Below are positions 1-13,942 of a stretch of 64,000 nt of DNA, piece by piece. The first letter of the stretch is position 1; each line of letters starts with the position of its first letter. The DNA is from Acanthochlamys bracteata (Eukaryota > Streptophyta > Magnoliopsida > Pandanales > Velloziaceae), in assembly GCA_019914995.1 (NCBI GenBank), contig CM034135.1, positions 932,501 through 996,500 of the forward strand, read 5' to 3'. The notes beneath the pieces were generated by a model, which was not told where the DNA came from, made no database searches, and saw only the letters and a program-made list of their open reading frames with translations. Both the position numbers and the translations under genes were made by a program.

Positions 1-67
1 CTACATTCATGCAGTCATCCACATTTGCTTCGACACATTCAACCTACCACTTTGCATTCAACAAACT

Positions 68-76
68 TATATAAAT
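68..76 (+). promoter_or_regulatory. TATA box of the acyltransferase gene
   Basis: TATATAAAT lies 58 bases before the ATG at 134, with AT-rich leader after it. The spacing suits a short 5' leader starting near position 100. This call rests on motif and spacing only. Confidence 0.5.
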
Positions 77-133
77 AAAATTTCAGTCATCTCAAACTAC
101 GTACAATCACAAGCAAATTCATTCAATCTGATA

Positions 134-1614
134 ATGGAGATCACTGAGAAAGATGTGGAGAAACAATGCCCAATAGCACTTCAGTCACCTTCTAATCCAA
201 CACCGATAGAGATTGTTTATCTATCAAACATAGATCAAACTGTTGCATTCCCTGTAGAAACAATCTTTTTCTATGAAAGCAAAGGAAACAACAACAACAC
301 CAACAGCAGCAGCACAAGTACTGATCATGATATAATTGATAGAGTGAAGAGAGCTGTTTCTGAAGTTCTTCTCATTCCTTACTACTTCATGGCTGGAAGA
401 TTAAGGTTCAATACTGAAACACATAGGCTGGAAGTGGTCTGCAACAATGCTGGAGTTGTGTTTGCTGGTGCAGAATCAAGATTCCGGCTAGATGATCTCG
501 GCGATGTCTCGCTGCCTAATCCGTCATTTCGGCATCTTATTATTCGAACCGAAGGATTTTCAAGCCTTGAAGAAACTCCTATCTTCACTATCCAGGTCAG
601 AAAAAATCGTTATGTAACATTTTTGCTTCCCTGTATTGAATCCATATTAATGCATTCTTTGAGTATGGTATTTGGTAGGTAACAAGATTCAAGTGCGGCG
701 GTTTCTCGATAGGGTTGGTGACAAATCACAGCATACTTGATGGCAGATCAGCAGCAGATATGCTTCAAAACCTTGCATCCATATGCAGAGGTGAAGGAAT
801 GAAAAGTTCTACAACCCTCAATATCAATAGATCATGCATTAAGGCAAGGAATCCACCACAAATCAAGTTCCATCACAATGAATACACAAAGCTAACAGAA
901 GCCTTCAGCAGCACCAGCAGCAATCTGATCAACTCTTCCTTCACTTCGCCAGAACAACCGTCCTTGCCGCCTTCTCTTTTAAGTCTTTCAGAGAAACACA
1001 GCTACAAGATTTTCCCATTCACACCTGCCACTATCAGTCTACTCAAGCAGAGATCAGCAATGTCAAACTGTTCAACATTCGAAGCAATTGTTGCACACGT
1101 ATGGAGAGCAAGAACTAAAGCAGTCTTTCACAATGACCCCAAAGGGATTTCATCGGTACTTTTTGCAGTGGACATAAGATCGAAGATGTTGCCGCCATTG
1201 CCGGAAGGGTTTGTTGGCAACGCAGTGATCACAGCTTGCGCAAGCGCGAATGTCGAAGAACTGACTCAGAATTCATTTTCATTCTGCGTCGAGAAGATCA
1301 GAGAAGGGATTGAGAGAGTTTGTAACGACGAGTACGTAAGGTCAGTGATAGACTGGCTGGAAGTGAACAGAGGAGTTCCATCAACAATGGAAGGGAAGAA
1401 TTTCTATGTCTCTGCTTGGTGGAAACTTCCATTCCATGAGCTTGATTTTGGTCATGGCAAACCTTTGTTTGGTGGACCTGTTGTTAGTGGTATGGATGAG
1501 TTTGTGCTTCTTCTTTCTGATGCCAAGAGTAACAATGTTGGTGGGATTAATGTTTGGATTGTGTTGGATAAGGAAAACATGGACAGGTTTATAAATCACG
1601 TCTTTGATTTGTAA
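134..1614 (+). CDS. BAHD-family acyl-CoA-dependent acyltransferase (two exons)
   Basis: Coding exons are 134..595 and 679..1614, joined in phase 0, giving 465 residues, the normal BAHD length. The family moves an acyl group from acyl-CoA to an alcohol or amine in the cytosol, usually in specialised or surface-lipid metabolism. The catalytic HxxxD motif is HSILD at residues 171-175, followed by G. The structural DFGWG motif is present as DFGHG at about 410-414. The N-terminal LSNIDQ stretch is typical of the family. The single intron has CAG|GTCAG and TAG|GTAACA borders and interrupts the region just before HxxxD, a common BAHD intron site. I cannot assign a substrate or clade. The copy looks intact, so it is probably a working enzyme. 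Confidence is high for family and low for substrate. Confidence 0.95.
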
Positions 1615-1734
1615 CGTAGTAGCTAACGAATGCATCCATAACCCATACATATGTTTCAATATATTATTTGGAATAATAAAATAATATCTTTGTAAATGGT
1701 GAATTGTCTAATACATCAGATTTTTCAGCTTTTC

Positions 1735-1910
1735 AATTTTTCAAAAAAGCAGTTTTTAAAAATTTTTAATTCACATTTTAAAATAAATTTTCTACAAATT
1801 TTTATAATTTATTGAAAATTTAAAAAGTCTAAAAATATTCTAAATAAATTTTATTTATTTTTATTTTTATTTTTTTAAATAAAAAAATAAAACTTTCTAT
1901 TATTTATAAA
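1735..1910. repeat. AT-rich repeat downstream of the acyltransferase
   Basis: This run is almost pure A/T, with many A6 to T7 tracts and short words such as aaattttt and taaaaaaataaa. These words recur in AT-rich blocks at 3.4, 4.2, 31.3, 39.8 and 48-49 kb. It is probably a decayed member of the same MITE-like family. No clear ends or target duplication are visible. Confidence 0.4.
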
Positions 1911-1979
1911 GTAGTGGGAACTTATTAAATCCCGCCTTTTTTCTCTACTATTATTATCACAACTCTATAAAGCCAATTT

Positions 1980-2400
1980 TATTTTTCAGGTTTTCTTTAC
2001 AAAAGAAAGACAGAAAAAAAGGGACAGAACTACGAAGGTGATCTCGATCGCTTTTAGTCTCTTGGATATTCAATTTGCTTGCATTATTTTTCTTTTGTGT
2101 TCTTTCTCGTTCTCGAGTTTTGCACAAATCTGTAAGTAGTCGATGTGGTTTTTTTCTTTGAATAAATTAATTTTTTTTAACACATCAAAATTTTGCTAGC
2201 GTGCTGAAATATGTTAAAATTGATGTTGTTTTTGTTTCCCATTTTTTTGTTTATTTTATTTTTTCTAGCAAATCGAAATTTTTGTGGCGCTTAGTTCTGT
2301 GATCAGCGATTGACTGGCGCTGATGTGGATTGTTGTTGTTGATCAATGGAGTCAATTGCTAGACAGCATCTTTCTATCTGGCTTAGACTTCGTGATTGGT
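1980..2400 (+). other. Possible transcript start with a tiny coding exon
   Basis: The sequence has the look of a plant leader. A pyrimidine- and purine-mixed block at about 1990-2132 ends near a GTAAGT donor. An AT-rich intron-like stretch follows, ending in a TAG acceptor near 2268. A second block contains ATG at 2346, which opens MESIARQHLSIWLRLRDW and then meets GTAAGTG at 2399. Read straight through, the 18-residue frame stops there. If the donor is used, it is a first coding exon without a recognisable partner downstream. I do not recognise the peptide. It could be a non-coding RNA, the stump of a lost gene or a promoter fragment. Confidence 0.25.
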
Positions 2401-2402
2401 AA

Positions 2403-2513
2403 GTGACTGTTTAGTGTTTAGTGTGACTGTTTAGTGTGAAATTTCAAGTTATTAAGGGCAATCTAACCACTTCACAATTTCAAATTGGTCAAGTGACTGT
2501 TTAGTGTGAAATT
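2403..2513 (+). repeat. Three direct copies of a 14-21 base unit
   Basis: GTGACTGTTTAGTG occurs at 2403, 2423 and 2493. The last two copies extend through TGAAATT. The first copy overlaps the GTAAGTG donor-like site. The spacing is irregular (20 and 70 bases), so this is a small local duplication rather than a satellite. Confidence 0.7.
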
Positions 2514-2844
2514 GTCTGCCTGCTTGTTAGTTTTCTGACATGATTAATAGAATAGCTTTCATATTTTTTTACTTAAGAAAAAAGGAAATATGACATGCTA
2601 GAACATCATAGGAAGGAACTAGAATTTTAGTAATAAAAGATTCATACAGTAATCCAGTTCCAAAATTCAAATGCTTTCCTAGTATTTAACAAATAACTTC
2701 ATCAGGACTAAATCACAGACACATACTACAGTTTGAGAATTCCTCGAGCAGTAGTAACATGTCATAAAATCTTAACCCGCCCATTCTGAAATCACAAGCT
2801 ATATTTCTTTAAAGCAGCAATTTAATAGAAACTGATAATGAGCT

Positions 2845-3830
2845 CCACTGTTCCCTCAGAGAAAGAGAGAGACACTGAAGGATTCCTGAAGCTCTTCTAG
2901 CTGAATACTGCCATTTCCAGCTTTATCAAGACATGAGAAAGCCCTTCTCACATGCTTCTTGTTTTCCAACAGTTGCACAAGGGAGGTCACCACTAAATCA
3001 GCGCAGTCGAACAATTTTTGTCCCCCTAGTCCTTACCTGAAATCCAAATTCATGCATCAGATCATAATTCTAGGATCAATGACTCCATTCTCTACATGTA
3101 TACCAGATTGATATGTGTTTCTGCCGTGAAACAACCGTTGCTAGTAGACTCAAAATTAATGTTGGGAAACACAACACACCAAGGGAGGGCATAAGTGCTG
3201 AAATGCTAATAGGTGCTACGCTCATTTCAAAAGCGTCAATCTTAATTAGCTATCATCTATGATATTATCATTCTCCGTAGTTCTTTTATATCCCACTTGA
3301 ATTTAAATAAGAGCACATTCATATAAAATCAAGCAGAAGGATGGGTGGATCTTGCCTGCATTACCAAGTACTACAAACATCTCCATTTTAAGGGGGTGTG
3401 TGAGAGTACTTTTAAAATAAAGCTTTTTAAAATAAAAAGTATTTTTTTTGAAAAATAAATTCTAATTTTTTATTTTTTAAAAAATAATAAAAATATATAA
3501 TAAAAAATTTATTATATAAAATTTTTTATATTTTTTAAAATTTTAAATATTTATAAAATATGTATTAAAAAATATAAAATTAAAAATTAAAAAAAATTTT
3601 CGTGGTAAGCTAAGCCAAACGCAATCAAAAACATGCAGCATGAATAAGTTGCATAATGTCCACTGACGCTCTACAGATCACAACCAAGGTAAAATCAGCT
3701 TAAACAGCCAAGCTATCAACCTGCACTGCCTATGCCAGTTCCGGCCCATGATTACCCGCAAGAACTTGCAGTAACTGATAAGCTTCTGATCCTACCCAGT
3801 CAGTGAATTCTTGACCTATTAATATCAAAA
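2845..3830 (-). pseudogene. Orphan coding fragments, one with an EF-hand-like loop
   Basis: Two short stretches read like exons on the minus strand. The upstream one, about 3745-3822, follows an AG acceptor and reads QEFTDWVGSEAYQLLQVLAG then NHGPELA before a stop. The downstream one, about 2853-3026, is open for more than 50 codons. It reads LFDCADLVVTSLVQLL, then HVRRAFSCLDKAGNGSIQLE, then a stop in SVSLFL. The DKAGNGSIQLEE piece fits an EF-hand loop, but position 3 is Ala where an acidic residue is usual. I found no rest of the gene around them, and an AT-rich repeat at 3392-3628 sits between them. They are probably the remains of a host gene. I cannot name the parent. Confidence 0.4.
3392..3628. 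repeat. AT-rich MITE-like insertion
   Basis: The block is about 240 bases and nearly all A/T. It is entered by gggggtgtgtgagagtac and left by ggtaagctaagccaaacgc, edge words common on plant MITEs. Internally it shares the words attaaaaaatata and taaaattttaaat with the blocks at 39.84 and 48.87 kb. It carries no coding frame. Confidence 0.5.
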
Positions 3831-4199
3831 GACATCAAATTAGCTAGAGTGAGATCGATGTAAGAAGCAAATGGAGAAAATAAAGGATAGAAGAGTGCTT
3901 AATTTGAAAACGATTTTGAATCAAGCACTCTTTCTACTGTAAGTCATCAAAAATTAATGAATTACTATAGGGAGGAGCTGAAGATGTTCTGAGAAATCAC
4001 TGCTCAAAACTTGTTTTCTTTTTACTTTGTTGAAATAAACCAATACAGAGGTGCTTGCGTTAAACATAAAGTGATCACCATGCAGAAACATTCTTCCTAT
4101 CTAACTCGGTTATTGGGAGTAGCGTAGATAGCTACTCAGCTACTTTCAGACTTCTGGCTCTGAGCGAAAAAAAAAAACACTTACTAGCTAACTAACGAA

Positions 4200-4480
4200 C
4201 ACAAGAACAAAAATATTTATAAATATCTAAAAATTTATTAAAAAATTTTAAAATATAAAAAGTTTTACGTAATAAAATTTTTATATTATATATTTTTATT
4301 ATCTTTTAAAATAAAAAGTAAAATATATTTTTTAAAAAAATAAAAATATTTTATTTTATAAAATATTTTTATATGCTCTCGAATTTTTTGATATTACTTA
4401 TCAGAAAATAAGTTTCTGATAAAAATTTTTTAAAATAAATTCATTTTTTAAAAAAAATGAAAAAAGAAATCATAAGCAAT
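4200..4480. repeat. AT-rich MITE-like insertion(s) upstream of CUL1
   Basis: This A/T block is built from the same short words as the other AT-rich blocks (tttataaatatc, attaaaaaatttt, aaaataaaaagta). It ends with a small inverted motif around 4400-4425, where TTATCAGAAA and TTTCTGATAA form a short palindrome. It may be two nested or adjacent copies. No protein is coded. Confidence 0.45.
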
Positions 4481-5095
4481 GCCAAATATTTCTAAAAGTA
4501 TTATTCTAGTGGATGGAGTCAGCTACGTGGGACCTTACTAAATTTATTTTTGTATAATTAAAATATATCCTAAAAATATATATATTCTTTCGTAAAATTT
4601 CCATCTATTTGTTTGGGAACAACTAGAAAAATAATAATACGAAATCTATTCATTATTATTATAATTTAAACGAAAGTTAAAGTAATAGCAGATAAACACC
4701 ATCAAAGAAGGAACTCTTTCTAATTCTAATAATTTTCCAAACACTGTTTCTTGTGTCTATTTTCATCACCACCTTGCCGACTCCATTTCGCTCATCAATA
4801 ATCTCACCGTTTCTTCTCTTCTTTCACTCGTCTTCATCAATCAATCAACAAGTCTTATTAGTTTTAGGGCTTCAATCTCAAGCGAAGTTTGATTCGCCTC
4901 TGTTCTGTTCTGCTCTTTACTCTAGGGTTTGAATTCGATCTGGGATTTCAATCGATTGGTGGAGGATTTTTCTCGCGTGTTTCTGCCGGATCGATTTGAA
5001 GCAGGAGCTTGTTTGTCTATTTGTTTGAGATTGGATATATTGATTGATCGATTGGTTGATTGATTGAAGGGGAGCTGTGATCTAGAGAAATTGGG
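4481..5095 (+). promoter_or_regulatory. CUL1 upstream region and 5' leader
   Basis: This gene-free stretch runs from the AT-rich repeat to the CUL1 ATG. From about 4740 it becomes a mixed, pyrimidine-rich leader containing CTTCTCTTCTTTCACTCG and two copies of TAGGG(C/T)TT, a motif common in plant leaders. No clear TATA box is seen. It is likely the core promoter and leader of the broadly expressed CUL1 gene. Confidence 0.4.
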
Positions 5096-10203
<5,108 letters not shown>

Positions 10204-11082
10204 TTAACGCATCCACTCAGAAGTGTTCATGGCCAAGCAAATTTGAGGCTGCATTTCAAAGATGTGCTTTCTCCATATCTGATTAGAAAGCTGGTTGCAA
10301 ATAGTAAGCCTCGTTTGACACTGCAGAGAGGCTGCAAGCAGGTTCAGGGTCTAGATCTTTTGTAAAGTGAATCTTTGTTTTAATCGAACAATTGCTGCTT
10401 GGGAGGCTGATGGGAAGGTTGTCGAGATGCTACACCATTGCCTTGGGAGGCTGATGGTAAGGTTGTTGAGATCCTACACCTTTTCCACATTAACTGGTAC
10501 CTTCTTGATGTTGTTCGTGCAGCCTAGCCATATCTCATACACAGCTTGAGTAATGGAATTCTGTTCTTTGGGGTATTTGTAATCGCTTGAACTTTTTCGC
10601 CATAATATTATTACAGAATGCAGTTGTATACTGTGTCCCACGGAATTTATTATTAGGCTGGGCTGGTTTTTCGGAACTTAGACGTGAAATTTACCTATCT
10701 GTTAAATGACCATATCAGATTATCTTTCCATTTTGAAATTTACTGTACGTGAAAAAACTCTTTTCGGGTTTATGAATAAAAATAGCTGCAGATACGTTTC
10801 AAAAAGTATGGGACAAGTGGAGGAGACGAATGTTATCACCAAGTGGGCCTTGTAATTTTCACTTTGCAGCTTGTTGAGGCATTTAGACGAAGAGGGTCTC
10901 TAGTAGTGCATTTTACGCTGTTTCTTATTCAATTTAAATTTTTATAGCATTTACAAAAAAAAATATATAGATAAAATTATATATCGTGTATAATAATAAT
11001 TATTTTTTAATCTAAAAAGGTAAGTTTAGTTTTTAAAATTTTATTTTAAGGACTCTAAAATGAACTCTGAATGTCGTCGTAT
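10204..11082. other. CUL1 3' region; intergenic, converging with the PPR gene
   Basis: The first 400 or so bases look like CUL1 3' UTR and contain a tandem duplication. The remainder is unique sequence, turning A/T-rich at 10920-11050, with no coding frame I can support. CUL1 (+) and the PPR gene (-) converge here, so both 3' ends must lie in this stretch. Confidence 0.5.
10391..10480 (+). repeat. Two-copy tandem repeat in the CUL1 3' UTR
   Basis: A 46-base unit at 10391-10436 is followed directly by a 44-base copy at 10437-10480. Both contain GGGAGGCTGATGG and end in CTACACC. They differ at only a few positions, so the duplication is fairly recent. Confidence 0.85.
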
Positions 11083-12915
11083 TCACCAGTAGTTCCCACA
11101 GGTGCAGGTACCATCTCTGAAATGATGAAACCTGTTGAGGTCCCTCACCACAATGTCCCTCTCTTCAATCTCACTTATGATCTTGAATTCCTCATGGCAA
11201 TCTCTACATATCCTTAGGTTTTTCATCACCCTAATGGTAGCTTCCTTGGGTAAACTGATCAGAGCAAAAGCCAGAGCAAGCCTTTCGCTATGTGCACCAA
11301 CTATATCACCATCTTCCTCGTCCTCTACACTATCAAACATTGATTTTCTTCTTCTACGATGGCCAAGATAACCCTTCTCCTCCATTTTCGTATCCAATTC
11401 CCTGAGCGTCGCAACCACCTCACTTACCCTGTCAAATCCATGGACAACACCGGCATAAAACACGTGAAGTTTGTCCTTCACTTCAACCCAGCTGCATCCA
11501 GGATCCTTTCTGATACCCTTCAGCTTCATCTCAGACCGTATTCTATCTGCATTCTCCCACTGCCCTAGCAATTCATAAGTATTCAGCATTGCAAGGTATG
11601 CCCCTGCAATGTCCTGTCTAAAACCTGCTAGCTTTTTGCCTGCCTCAGTAGCAAGGTCCACACGCCGATGGATCCTACAGGCTGAAACTAACGTGCTCCA
11701 CAACATTACTGCATCATCGCCATCTGCTTGGAACTCCTTTGAAAGATCAAAGGCCTCATCTAGTCGACCTGCACGTCCAAGCATGTCTACTGCACAGGTG
11801 TAATGCTTTACTGTCGGTGTTATACCGTAGGCCACGTGCATCGACTTCAAGTAATTTAAGCCAGTATCACTGAGACCGCAATGGCTGCAGGCATGGAGGA
11901 CACCAAGGAGAGTGACATTGTTCGGTCTAACACCTTTGCAAAGCATTTCATCGAACAGCTCCAGAGAATACTTTGCTTGGCCATACTTCGCACAAGCAGC
12001 GATCATTGCTGTGTAAGGAAACAGCGATGGCTTTTCAATCTGTCCAAAAACTTTACTGGAATAATCGATGCATCCACATTTTGAGTACAAGTCAATCAAT
12101 GCGCCACTTATGACTTCATTCTCTTCATGTCCTTGACGGAGCACTGCAGCATGCGTAGATTTTCCAAAGCCTAGTCTCCCAATGCTAGCACAGGCGTTCA
12201 CGATGCTAGAGAACATAAAATGGTTGGGACGCAGATCAAGTGAAGGGCTTTCTCTGAGGAATTGGCTGAATAGATCGAGAGCCTCGTCACCACAGGCATT
12301 CTGCGCATAGGCTGAAATCATAGAGCCCCACGAAATATCGTTTCTGTTCGACATTCTATCAAATACCTGACGAGCAGCCAAAAGTTCGCCTGATTTTCCA
12401 TACATATCAATGAGAGCTGTTGATACGACAACATCATGCTGGAGCCCAATTATTTCAACACGAGCATGCACAGCACGCCCAGCTCTCCTATCAGAAAGCT
12501 GCGCACAAGCATTTACGGCCGTAGCGGAAGTGAATGTATTTGGCTGGATGCCTGACTTAATCATTCCATTTAAGAGCGTTAACGCTTCCTCAGGCAAGCC
12601 ACTGCTTACATACCCAGCCATTAGAGATGTCCAAGAGACCACATTGGTTTGAGACATTTCTTCAAACACTGTGCGAGCACGGCAAACAAACTTGCATTTG
12701 ACATAGGCATGGATTAGGTGATTGAATGTTGAAGTTGCAGAGTAACCGAACTTGATAATTTTAGCATGAGCTGCTGCAATCGAGACCAATCCGGTTGATT
12801 TTCGTATAGTATGAACTAAATAAGGAGTGTGATCAGGGAATTTCATTGATAAACTTATGATAATGCTCCCAAAACAGTTAATGAGACTGGACTTCATATC
12901 CTGGATTGAAAACAT
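11083..12915 (-). CDS. DYW-class pentatricopeptide repeat protein, organellar RNA editing factor
   Basis: A single-exon frame of 610 residues from the first in-frame ATG. The frame stays open upstream to 13029, but without another ATG, so a 5' exon or a leader intron is possible: CAG|GTAAAT at about 13002 is donor-like. The protein is built of PLS-type PPR motifs (for example TNVVSWTSLMAGYVSSGLPE and NDISWGSMISAYAQNACGDE). E/E+ regions follow, then a C-terminal DYW deaminase domain. The zinc and catalytic set is visible as HSE at about 542-544 and CRDC at 570-573. Such proteins convert C to U in mitochondrial or plastid transcripts. The last three residues are NYW instead of the usual DYW. 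The intron-free structure is typical of the family. The target site and organelle cannot be read from the sequence. Confidence 0.93.
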   Translation of the reverse strand: MFSIQDMKSSLINCFGSIIISLSMKFPDHTPYLVHTIRKSTGLVSIAAAHAKIIKFGYSATSTFNHLIHAYVKCKFVCRARTVFEEMSQTNVVSWTSLMAGYVSSGLPEEALTLLNGMIKSGIQPNTFTSATAVNACAQLSDRRAGRAVHARVEIIGLQHDVVVSTALIDMYGKSGELLAARQVFDRMSNRNDISWGSMISAYAQNACGDEALDLFSQFLRESPSLDLRPNHFMFSSIVNACASIGRLGFGKSTHAAVLRQGHEENEVISGALIDLYSKCGCIDYSSKVFGQIEKPSLFPYTAMIAACAKYGQAKYSLELFDEMLCKGVRPNNVTLLGVLHACSHCGLSDTGLNYLKSMHVAYGITPTVKHYTCAVDMLGRAGRLDEAFDLSKEFQADGDDAVMLWSTLVSACRIHRRVDLATEAGKKLAGFRQDIAGAYLAMLNTYELLGQWENADRIRSEMKLKGIRKDPGCSWVEVKDKLHVFYAGVVHGFDRVSEVVATLRELDTKMEEKGYLGHRRRRKSMFDSVEDEEDGDIVGAHSERLALAFALISLPKEATIRVMKNLRICRDCHEEFKIISEIEERDIVVRDLNRFHHFRDGTCTCGNYW

Positions 12916-13029
12916 TTGCAGTAAAGCCGAGTACCATGTCTTCGGTAAAGATACCGTGTACAGCTTGCCAACATTCGAATTGAGAAAACCCTTTCGATTT
13001 ACCTGAAAGGCAAGTTTCAGTGAACTCAA

Positions 13030-13942
13030 CAGACACCATACTCCAACCGGAGAACGAGAAATGGAATCAAATTACGGAGGCGAATAAGAGACACTCGAGA
13101 CATTTAACTCTGTAGGAAACTGCTTTTTTGTATAAATCGAATAAAGTTTCCAAGTACAATTGCGAAAACATAATAGATTGCTAGCAATCCCCTATTATAC
13201 AGTTGGACATAATTCAGAAATCTTTTCCACTTCCAAAGAATTTAAAACCTGAAACATTAAAAGCCATAAAAAATAAATCAGTGCCTGATTATTGCTACAG
13301 GTGTTTATTTAAGAATTGGATAAAGAAAGAGCGTAACATTAAGAATCATGTGGGTGCAGAGTTTATATACCTCTTGGGAAGTCGGTCTAACTGGAACACC
13401 TTAAACCTTGAGCTATAGCAAATGGAGAACTAAACAGTGACCTGTCAACCAAAATAAGAAACGAGCGCACTTATAAACCATAGACAACATAAACCAGGGA
13501 AAAGAAAGAACAATGATCAAAATACAAAAAGTCACATAGGATACGACTTACAAAGAAATGTAGCCACACTTGCTCTTTGGATCAAATAGCCGTGCAGTTG
13601 GTTACCCAGCTGCTTCTCACAATACTGTACCAGCCTTGTGTGGTTCAGGTAAAAGTAGAATACCTTAATGGCTTCTCAGAAGTCTTTTCTTCTTCAGGTC
13701 CATCTTGGAAGATCCTAGATTGTGGCAGAGAAGAGTCCACAGTGAATATGTTAAGTACCTAGCAAGATTAAAGACTAGAAACGAACACTGTACATAAAGC
13801 CCTCTCTCTTTACAACATTTACAAGGCCCAACGTAGTTTCCGCATCAACAAAGGGCCAATGTGAGAAAGAGATAACGACCACATGCTTTACAGAAGCATA
13901 TCCATGGGCGTATACGAATGGCACTTAAAAAATTTCCTACAC
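13030..13942 (-). other. Gap between the PPR start and the CW protein stop
   Basis: This holds the PPR promoter and leader and, from about 13550, the likely 3' UTR of the CW zinc-finger gene, which reads the same way. The open frames here are short, show no family features and are probably chance. No RNA gene or repeat is seen. Confidence 0.5.

Noticed and set aside
13002-13039. An upstream ATG at 13039 as the PPR start
   Set aside because: It is in another frame than the PPR protein and would need an unseen intron. The first in-frame ATG at 12915 is used, with the uncertainty noted.
13203-13762. Plus-strand open frames of 60-71 codons between the PPR and CW genes
   Set aside because: No family motif, no splice support, and they lie over the leader and 3' UTR of minus-strand genes.
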